This document shows positions 55,401 to 61,530 of a stretch of 64,000 nucleotides of DNA, in pieces (the stretch's first letter is position 1; each line of letters begins with the position of its first letter). Where the stretch lies: NCBI RefSeq assembly GCF_900105175.1, contig NZ_LT629771.1:5288501-5352500 (forward strand), given 5' to 3'. The translations under genes were made by a program, and so were the position numbers. The notes below the pieces were generated by a model, which worked only from the letters and a program-made list of their open reading frames with translations, made no database searches and was not told the origin of the DNA. The stretch comes from Jiangella sp. DSM 45060 (GTDB lineage Bacteria; Actinomycetota; Actinomycetes; Jiangellales; Jiangellaceae).

Positions 55401-56773
55401 GCTGACCGGTTCGCCTCCGGGTTCCGCCCCAGAACGAGCGCTGCTCTCCATCGGCTGTCGGCCGAGGCCTCCCGGATCGCCTCCGGCGGCGCGGCAGCGG
55501 CCCCGAGGTTGGTGAGCACCACGTCGGCGGCACGGGCCGAGCCGATCTCGACCGGCCGGTTCCCGACGCGTCCGGTCTCGACCTTGTGCGCCTTGCCCAG
55601 GGTACGGACGCGCTCGAGCAGGACCTGCGCGGAGGCGGGGCCGAGGTCGGCGACCGACTCGCCGGAAAAGGGGTCCGCGGACCAGGCGGAGACGGCCGTC
55701 GCGTAAACCGCCGGGTCGGGGTCGGCCAGCAACGGCGCCAGCGCCGCCCGGGCCACCGGCAGCCCGAGCTCGGCCAGCACCCTCGCGGCCGCCTGGCGCA
55801 GCTGCGGATCGTCGCTGCCGAGGTACGGCCTCGCCTGCGCGACGGCGGCGTGCGCGTCGATCAGGCCTGCCGCCCAGAGCGCGAGAAACACCTGGTCAGG
55901 GGTCTGCGGCGGCGGCAGTGCTCCGCCGAGCCGGCCGGACAGCTCGGCCAGCACCGGGCCCAGCCGGGCACCCGACCGGACGTCGAGCTCCTCGCCGAAC
56001 CAGACGCCGACGGCGCGGACGGTCCCCGCGAACCGGGTGAGGTCCTCGGCGACGACGGTGTCGAGGAGCAGCCGGAACGCCGCGGGATGGGCGAGGTCGG
56101 CGGCCTCCAGAACGGCGGAGCGGACGCCCTCCTGCCGCCCGGCGCCGCGCAGCAATGTCACGACCGCTTCCGAGTCGGACGACCGGCCGGAGCCGAGCAG
56201 ACCCTGGATGCCCTCGGCGGTGATTCCGCCGACCGGGTGCCGCCCGTACGCGCACGACGTCAGGACGTCGGCGACGTCGGTGCGGCCACGAGCGATCTCG
56301 GCGGCGAACAGCCCGCCGAGCCCGGAACCGGCCACCGGGACCGTCATCCGCAGGTGCAGGGACCACGCCGCGAACCACGGCACGTCCTGCGGCCAGATCA
56401 GACCGAACCGCAGCAGCTGGCCCAGGTGGTCCATGCGAGCCTGCTGGGTGTCCTGAGGGTGGCTGCTGCGGAACCCGCGACGCTGCCAGTGGCGCTGGTA
56501 GGGCGCCCGCGTGGCCCACGACCACCAGTGCGCCAGCGGCTCGGCGAGGGCCGGCGCGACGTGCGCGAACGTCTTCGCCAGGCGCCGCACGTCGAGCTCG
56601 TCGAGCCGCGCCGCGAGCGCCAGCGGGTCGCCGCTGCCCCGGTCGTCGAGCCAGCCGACGAGGTCCCGGGCCAGCTCGCTCGCGAAGACCTGGTGCACCA
56701 GTTGCCGCGGCCCGCGCCGGCCGGACCGGAAGCGCTGGAGCTGTTCCTGCGCCTGCTCCTTGGCGAGCACCAC
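52475..56773 (-). CDS. Giant DUF4132-domain protein (N-terminal 1432 residues)
   Basis: 1432 residues to the UGA. Residues 300-560 are HEAT-like helical repeats (DDPQLRQAAARVLAELGLPV, LLADPDPAVYATAVSAWSAD, ALFAFLTDASSQVRFKAFDV). An Ala/Ser-rich linker lies near 575-610. Residues 1100-1432 hold the DUF4132 core: TRYETLRGFVRTDRTSGSQR, SETTAVTVGLENLARTAGYR, DPQRLIWAMEAAAVRDLAAG, and RQPFRQLFRELYLPTAHEYD. E. coli MolR is a distant relative; the molecular role of the family is unknown. Its start follows the GG-tailed small protein by three bases, so the two are an operon. No WGR domain is present. Confidence 0.85.
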   Translation of the reverse strand: MVLAKEQAQEQLQRFRSGRRGPRQLVHQVFASELARDLVGWLDDRGSGDPLALAARLDELDVRRLAKTFAHVAPALAEPLAHWWSWATRAPYQRHWQRRGFRSSHPQDTQQARMDHLGQLLRFGLIWPQDVPWFAAWSLHLRMTVPVAGSGLGGLFAAEIARGRTDVADVLTSCAYGRHPVGGITAEGIQGLLGSGRSSDSEAVVTLLRGAGRQEGVRSAVLEAADLAHPAAFRLLLDTVVAEDLTRFAGTVRAVGVWFGEELDVRSGARLGPVLAELSGRLGGALPPPQTPDQVFLALWAAGLIDAHAAVAQARPYLGSDDPQLRQAAARVLAELGLPVARAALAPLLADPDPAVYATAVSAWSADPFSGESVADLGPASAQVLLERVRTLGKAHKVETGRVGNRPVEIGSARAADVVLTNLGAAAAPPEAIREASADSRWRAALVLGRNPEANRSALFAFLTDASSQVRFKAFDVLRTTPLRSEDEARALEDALRRKAADLRRIALTLLRHQPGDGVRASVERLGAGTAEQQRAAAELAKAAGLPAPAAALGGGSPAASASAAPDDAVDEIPADLRFRPADRTPAIRPDAAPAGHFDRYHAGCRHVLTSLQAWLAEHADTEVHTHRGVELLRNVRWLPATSGGEVPLPELVGPWWERVSPTLAGGGVELVLLGLAVPREGVGWRRDAEPGRHDRWSRRARARIAGPLPVSNRDDALLWQLVDRLGHAMWQLSWTDAILDAVAELCHDLPADELLGVPEVMARRGRRLAVNQYGYINAGDARSAVVHAVRSLPLRSLTQAQLIRVWHLSRFLDEPEGTVDAFDGPWVRVQPPGRHHRSADAPDHVLDQPIRTPAWPELLSRAAGAGAATRGDLLDALLHVDLLRAWQLNAWFGGYPDAVSELSVRRPPEWAATPLVQNVVDEMRSAAITAELRRGDLPGPLSHVATRLRSATGAASLARVLAALGRRPLTRGYAWTGNRESSLSHLARIHLPGAGETVADLRAAFDGAGIAPSRVVEYGVYAPQWAALIEEYLDWPGFESAVWWVHAHTKDDSWSVDQQIREEWASAVSQRTPLDATDLVRGAADVAWFRDVIAQLGEERFGTVLKAAKYASSAGGHKRAELFARALLGQVAEAELLERIEGKRHQDSVRALGLLPLTDRDDPALLTRYETLRGFVRTDRTSGSQRRASETTAVTVGLENLARTAGYRDPQRLIWAMEAAAVRDLAAGPVVARDGDVTVSLTIDNGGSPLLTVDRAGRTLKAVPAAAAKVPEIKALKERATVLRQQAGRMRRSLEQACVDGDLFEPAEFDELLRHPVLAPLLRDLVVVTEEGVLGFAGAGARELVGPNGVARPADGSRLRVAHPVDLLESGEWADFQHAVFTERRRQPFRQLFRELYLPTAHEYDDGPVSRRYAGHQVEARRAAGLFTSRG

Positions 56774-56776
56774 CGG

Positions 56777-57217
56777 TCAGCCGCCCGCGAGCGCGACGAG
56801 GCGGACCAGGCGCAGCCGCGAGTCGGGCCTCGGCGCGACGGGTGCGTCGAGGTCGTCGAGCTGGACGTCGTCGAGGAACACGAAGTAGAGACCGTCGGCG
56901 AACGCCGCCAGCGCGCGCTCGGCCGCTTCGGGCGGCGTGGGAGCCGCCGGCACGGTGCGGCCGCCGCTCGTGACCCGGCCGGCCGACATCCCACCGGCGA
57001 TGTCGGCCGGCGTCAGCACGCGGAGGACGTGGTCGTCCGCGCGGCGGCGCTCATAGGCGTCGACCTCGACCCCGACCAGCTCGGTGAGCAGGTCGCGCAG
57101 GGTCGCCCCGCCCGCGGGGAGCGTGAGGTTCCGCTCGGCGAACTCCGCGCGGCCGCCCACCACCTTGGTCTCGACGAACACGCGCGCTCCCCTCCCGAGG
57201 CGGACATTCCAGCGCAT
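56777..57217 (-). CDS. Small protein with possible beta-grasp (ubiquitin/ThiS-like) fold and C-terminal Gly-Gly
   Basis: 146 residues, not recognised as a named family. The N-terminal part reads like a beta-grasp: strand RVFVETKVVGGR, strand AEFAERNLTLPAGG, helix ATLRDLLTELVGVEVDAYER. A helix EAAERALAAFADGLY leads to VFLDDVQLDDLDAPV and RLRLVRLVALAGG, so the protein ends in a hydrophobic strand and Gly-Gly, as do ubiquitin, MoaD and ThiS. It is directly upstream of the DUF4132 gene (three bases between stop and start). Start ATG 57217 has no strong ribosome site; GTG 57253 is an alternative adding 12 residues. The fold assignment is inference. Confidence 0.65.
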   Translation of the reverse strand: MRWNVRLGRGARVFVETKVVGGRAEFAERNLTLPAGGATLRDLLTELVGVEVDAYERRRADDHVLRVLTPADIAGGMSAGRVTSGGRTVPAAPTPPEAAERALAAFADGLYFVFLDDVQLDDLDAPVAPRPDSRLRLVRLVALAGG

Positions 57218-57263
57218 GACATCACAGACGTCGGACACGTGCCGCGTCACCACCGGCTGAGGT

Positions 57264-57429
57264 CAAGGGTGTGTCGCCCAGGTCCATGGCCTACTGCGCG
57301 ACGTCCAGGCGGCGCCTCGCTGCGTTCTCGTCAGTCGCCATAGGCACCGCTATGTCTCCTTCCTCGGCCTTGCGAGGCATCCACCTGGACGCCGCTCGCT
57401 ACGGCCGAGACCTGGGCGACACACCCTTG
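57264..57429. repeat. Large imperfect palindromic element
   Basis: Outer arms are a perfect 21-base inverted repeat (57264-57284 and 57409-57429), containing GTGTCGCCCAGGTC. A second inner pair, GTCCAGG at 57303-57309 with CCTGGAC at 57384-57390 plus GCCTCGC/GCGAGGC, shares the same axis. On the minus strand the element carries a 16-codon ORF (57291-57341, MATDENAARRRLDVAQ). It lies between the GG-tailed protein gene and the subtilase gene. It looks like a mobile or multi-copy extragenic element, but only one copy is in this window. Confidence 0.65.
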
Positions 57430-57431
57430 CT

Positions 57432-57486
57432 GTGCCCGGCGATGGGGGCCTTGGGAGGGACAACTCGACACCCCATCGCCGGGCAC
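57432..57486 (-). terminator. Hairpin terminator after the subtilase gene
   Basis: GTGCCCGGCGATGGGG and CCCCATCGCCGGGCAC are perfect 16-base arms separated by 23 bases. It begins 10 bases beyond the subtilase TAG on the minus strand. Confidence 0.8.
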
Positions 57487-57496
57487 GTTCAGTGGG

Positions 57497-60400
57497 CTAG
57501 CCGGCCTCGCCGACCCGCCAGCCGCGGTCGATCTGCTGGCTGACGGTGTTGCCGTCGGCGTCGGCGACCGTGACGCGCAGCGACGCGAACCCGCCGGCCG
57601 CGGCAGGGACGGTCGCCACCAGCGTCCCGTCGCCCGACGGCGTCACGGGGGCGGGCTGCCAGCTGGCGCCGTCGTCGAAGGAGACCTCGGCGGTGGCGGT
57701 GAACCCGCCCGGACCCTCGGCGCCCGCCGGGTAGGACGGCCGCAGCTCCAGCGGGTAGGACGCGCCGGCCGGGACCTCGTTGTACAGGCCCGCCTCCAGC
57801 CCGTAGTCCAGCTGGATCAGCGGCAGCACCTCGCGCTCCTCCGACGGCCGCTCGGACCGGAAGCCCCACGTCGTCAGCGTGTGCGTCCACAGGTCGGAGA
57901 AGTTGCCCCGTCCGGCGGTCGTCTCCAGCGACAGTTCGAAGTCCGCCGCCGCGCCCGGCACGGTGAACTGCGCCTCAGACCACGGCGCCCGGCCCACCTC
58001 GACGCCGTCGCGGCGCAGCACCAGCTCCGTCGCGTCGCCGAACTGCTGCTGGTTGAAGCCGTACGTCATCGGGTCGTAGAGGTACTGCGGCATCGACACC
58101 CGGATCGCGTCGCGGAAGCGCGCCGCCGGCAGGCCGTACTCCTCCGACCCGCTCAGTGCCGGCATGCCCGGCGTGACCAGCGGGCCCCACCACACCTGTT
58201 CGGTGCTGCTGCCCGCGGCGAACGGCTGGATCGCCGCCCACGTCCAGTACATGTTGGCGAACTCCCCGTGCGGTTTGGCGAACCGCTGCCACTCGACGCC
58301 GTCCGTGGTGAGGTACTCGGTGCGGTGCACCGGCCCGCTGCGGGTGATCGTCATCGCCGATCCCAGCGCGGCGCTCCCGGTGTACGGGATCCACGACTCG
58401 GTCCGGCCCATCCGCTCCGACGCCTGCCGATAGTCGGCCTCGACGACGGCGAGCTCGTCCGGATCGGCGGTGTACGTGACGCCGCCCGGCAGCCGGTCCT
58501 CGGTGTACGTGAGGTAGTAGCTGTACTCGGCGTCGCGCCGGCCGGTGAGGTCCAGCTCCAGGCCGGGGTCGGCGGCCAGTTCGGCGCGCAGCCGCTCACC
58601 GAACGCACGGTCGACGGTGTACGCGGGCAGCGTCCCGGCGCCGGGATAGGTCCCCCACTCCTCGTCGACGTCGTTGGCCAGGATCAGCAGCGCGGCGCCG
58701 GCCTCTGTCGCCAGCCGCGCCTGCTCCTCCTCCTGCAGCCGGACCCGGCTGACCAGCACCGCCTTGCCGGCGACGTCGGCCGCGGCGAGCTCGGCGGCGG
58801 TGCCGCTGCCGGCGTCGGCCAACGGCAGCGCCTCGTCGCCCTGGTAGACGGCCGGCGAGGTGATCAGACGCGGCGACGGCAGCAGCGTCTCGCCCGCGGC
58901 GCTCACCTCGAGCAGCGGCTGCGCACCCTGCCACGCTGTGGAGAACTCGAACGTGCCGGTCTTCGCCCGGCTGCTGGGCAGTGTGTAGAGCTCGGGGCCG
59001 TTGTACCCCTGCGCGGCGATCATCCGCATCGACTGCTCGCCGACGGTGCGCTCCCAGATCACGTCGAACGCGGGCTTCTCGATCTCGTGTGGCGTCCTCA
59101 CCTCGACCCGCTCGGCGTCGCGGGCGTCGTAGGAGAGCGCGAGGTCGGCACCCACCCGCTGGTCCGGCTCGGCGGCCAGGGCGAAGCTGACGACACTGTC
59201 CTGGCCGGGGGTCTCGATCGTGGTGACGACGGTGTAGACACCCTCGGGGACCTCGGCCGTCGCGACGCCGTTGACGACGGCCTCGCGGGTCCACTCGCCG
59301 GTCTCGTTGTTCCAGAGGTCGATCGCACCACCGGAGGGCCGCCCGTCCCGGCCGGTCGCGTCGACGGTGACGGTGTGCACCGGGCGCTCGACGGTGAACG
59401 TCGTGACGCTCTGGATGACGGTGTCGCGGTCGCGCGGGTCCTGCGCGACGATGCGGCCGCTGTAGTCGCCACCCGTGCTGGCCTCGGCGGACACCTCGAC
59501 CCGGGTGCTGGCGCTGCCACCCGGCGGGATGGAGAGGACGGGGTTGCGCACCCGCATGACCGGCCGGCCGGCCTCCGACCCCGGCCGGGTGACGTCGGCG
59601 CTGACGCGCAGAGTGACGCGGCGGTCGGTCGGGTTGTGGTAGGTCAGCGTGCGGCTGACGACCGGCGCGTCCATCGCCAGCTGCCCGAAGTCGACGACGC
59701 CCTGGTCGACGGTGACCGACTCGCCCACCGCGGCGGCGACGTCGAGGCGGCCTGCGCCCTGGAACGTCACGTCCTCGTCCAGCGGCGTGCTCGACGTGAT
59801 CAGCCGCTGTTTGAGCTGCTCGTCGGTCCAGTCCGGGTGCTGCTGGGCCAGGATCGCGGCCGCGCCGGCGACGTGCGGCGTCGCCATCGAGGTGCCGTTG
59901 AGCGACGTGTAGTGCTCGTCCAGCAGGTTGCCCAGGGCCGTCCCGGCCGCTCGGGCCGCGACGATGCCGACGCCCGGCGCGACCATCTCGGGCTTCACCG
60001 CGCCGTCGCCGAACCGGGGCCCGCGCGACGAGAACGACGCCGCCCGGTCCTGTTTGTCGACGGCGCCGACGGTGAGCGCGGACGTCGCGGCGCCGGGCGA
60101 GCCGATGGTGCCCTCGCCCGGGCCCGCGTTACCGGCCGCGACGACGAACAGCGTGTCGGACTCGGCGCTGAGGCGGTCGACGGCCTGGCTCATCGGGTCG
60201 GTGCCGTCGCTGGCCCCGTCGGTACCCAGGCTCATGCTGACGACGTCGGCGCCCTGCGCGACCGCCCACTCCATGCCGGCGATGATCCAGTCCTCGTAGC
60301 CGGAGCCGCTGTTGTCCAGCACCTTGCCGATCAGCAGGTCCGCGCCGGGTGCGACGCCGACGTGCGTGCCGCCGGACGCGGCGCCGGTGCCGGCCACCGT

Positions 60401-61228
60401 CGCCGCGACGTGCGTGCCGTGGCCCTGGCCGTCGACGGCGACCTGGCCCTCGGGGTCGGCGTCCTCGGTGAAGTTGCGGGCACCCGTGACCTGGCCGGCG
60501 AGGTCCGGGTGGGTGGGGTCCCAACCGGAGTCGAGGACGGCGACGGTGCTGCCGGTGCCGTCCAGCCCTCGGTCCCACGCCTCCGGCGCGCCGACCTGCG
60601 GCACCGACTCGTCCAGCGTCGCCTCGACCCGGCCGTTCAGCCACACCCGCCCGACCGCGCCGGACACGACGTCGTCCCAGACCGAGCGCACGTCGTCCTT
60701 CGCCGCCGACACCGACAGCGCGCCGATGCTGGTCAGCTCCCGCTCGGCCCGGGTGCCCGAGGGAGCCTCGGGCACGCTGCGGATCCCGGGGCCGTCGGGC
60801 GCGGACACCAGCAGCGGCAGGTCGGCGCGGGCGGCGTCGTGGTAACCGGCCTCGGCGAGGTAGGTGAGGTCGAACAGCCGCTCGTCCAGCACGCCGGACT
60901 GCACGTACGGGACCGCCTCGTCCGGCAGCGCCAGCACGTGGCCGTCGCGCTCCGCAAACACCGGCGGCGTGTCGTCCGACGGCGGCGCCCACGCCGCCTG
61001 CCGACCGTCCGGCGCGACGTGCAACGTCACGACGTCTCCGGTGAGCAGGGTCAGCTGGTACGTGTGCCCGGTCGCGGCCGAGCCGGTGGCCTGGGCCGCC
61101 GCTGCCGGGGCGCCCACGGGGCCGGCGGCGGGCGCCGTCGCACCGGAGCCGAGCAGCAGGGCGGCGGCCACGGCCGGGACGACCAGCCGGGCGCGGGTGC
61201 GATGCCAGGACAGGATGGTGCGGGGCAT
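57497..61228 (-). CDS. Secreted S8-family subtilisin-like serine peptidase
   Basis: 1243 residues. Signal peptide (RLVVPAVAAALLLGSGATAP then AAG), a propeptide of about 180 residues, and the S8 domain with Asp233 in TVAVLDSGWDPTHPDL, His270 in GQGHGTHVAATVAG, Asn367 in VVAAGNAGPGEG and Ser447 in LNGTSMATPHVAGAAA. A Fn3/Ig-like domain (VDFGQLAMDAPVVSRTLTYH) and a PA-like insertion region (GKAVLVSRVRLQEEEQARLA) follow, with a beta-rich tail. There is no LPxTG or membrane anchor, so it is released. Start ATG 61228 has GAGGAGACGAGG in front. It follows the LuxR gene on the same strand. Confidence 0.93.
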   Translation of the reverse strand: MPRTILSWHRTRARLVVPAVAAALLLGSGATAPAAGPVGAPAAAAQATGSAATGHTYQLTLLTGDVVTLHVAPDGRQAAWAPPSDDTPPVFAERDGHVLALPDEAVPYVQSGVLDERLFDLTYLAEAGYHDAARADLPLLVSAPDGPGIRSVPEAPSGTRAERELTSIGALSVSAAKDDVRSVWDDVVSGAVGRVWLNGRVEATLDESVPQVGAPEAWDRGLDGTGSTVAVLDSGWDPTHPDLAGQVTGARNFTEDADPEGQVAVDGQGHGTHVAATVAGTGAASGGTHVGVAPGADLLIGKVLDNSGSGYEDWIIAGMEWAVAQGADVVSMSLGTDGASDGTDPMSQAVDRLSAESDTLFVVAAGNAGPGEGTIGSPGAATSALTVGAVDKQDRAASFSSRGPRFGDGAVKPEMVAPGVGIVAARAAGTALGNLLDEHYTSLNGTSMATPHVAGAAAILAQQHPDWTDEQLKQRLITSSTPLDEDVTFQGAGRLDVAAAVGESVTVDQGVVDFGQLAMDAPVVSRTLTYHNPTDRRVTLRVSADVTRPGSEAGRPVMRVRNPVLSIPPGGSASTRVEVSAEASTGGDYSGRIVAQDPRDRDTVIQSVTTFTVERPVHTVTVDATGRDGRPSGGAIDLWNNETGEWTREAVVNGVATAEVPEGVYTVVTTIETPGQDSVVSFALAAEPDQRVGADLALSYDARDAERVEVRTPHEIEKPAFDVIWERTVGEQSMRMIAAQGYNGPELYTLPSSRAKTGTFEFSTAWQGAQPLLEVSAAGETLLPSPRLITSPAVYQGDEALPLADAGSGTAAELAAADVAGKAVLVSRVRLQEEEQARLATEAGAALLILANDVDEEWGTYPGAGTLPAYTVDRAFGERLRAELAADPGLELDLTGRRDAEYSYYLTYTEDRLPGGVTYTADPDELAVVEADYRQASERMGRTESWIPYTGSAALGSAMTITRSGPVHRTEYLTTDGVEWQRFAKPHGEFANMYWTWAAIQPFAAGSSTEQVWWGPLVTPGMPALSGSEEYGLPAARFRDAIRVSMPQYLYDPMTYGFNQQQFGDATELVLRRDGVEVGRAPWSEAQFTVPGAAADFELSLETTAGRGNFSDLWTHTLTTWGFRSERPSEEREVLPLIQLDYGLEAGLYNEVPAGASYPLELRPSYPAGAEGPGGFTATAEVSFDDGASWQPAPVTPSGDGTLVATVPAAAGGFASLRVTVADADGNTVSQQIDRGWRVGEAG

Positions 61229-61383
61229 GGGACCTCGTCTCCTCGGGCCGCGGCCCCGCCGCCCGACGGGGGTTGGCGGGCGGCGGGGTATCCGCGGCGG
61301 GGGATCACCGTGTGCCCACCGTTTCGTACCGCGCCGTCCGTTGCGATTGGGCGAATCACCCATTTATGTCCGGCGCGGGACCG

Positions 61384-61530
61384 TCAGAGCGGCTCCCAGC
61401 GCTCGCCGTCCGCGGCCTCGGGCTCGCCGGCGGGCACGTCGTCGTCGGTGTCGTCGGGGTCGGGCGGGTCGCTCACGTGCATGAGGTCACCGTCGGGCAC
61501 GCCGCCGCCGTTCGCGAGTGGGGAGATCAC
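61384..61530 (-). CDS. Tiny acidic ORF overlapping the LuxR-type regulator gene
   Basis: 48 codons, starting GTG within the stop of the regulator (GGGTGATC, four-base overlap). The product is very acidic (SDPPDPDDTDDDVPAGEPEA) and ends DGERWEPL. There is no ribosome site other than the coupling to the preceding gene. A product of this kind could be real, but no homologue comes to mind and the composition could arise by chance. Confidence 0.4.
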   Translation of the reverse strand: MISPLANGGGVPDGDLMHVSDPPDPDDTDDDVPAGEPEAADGERWEPL

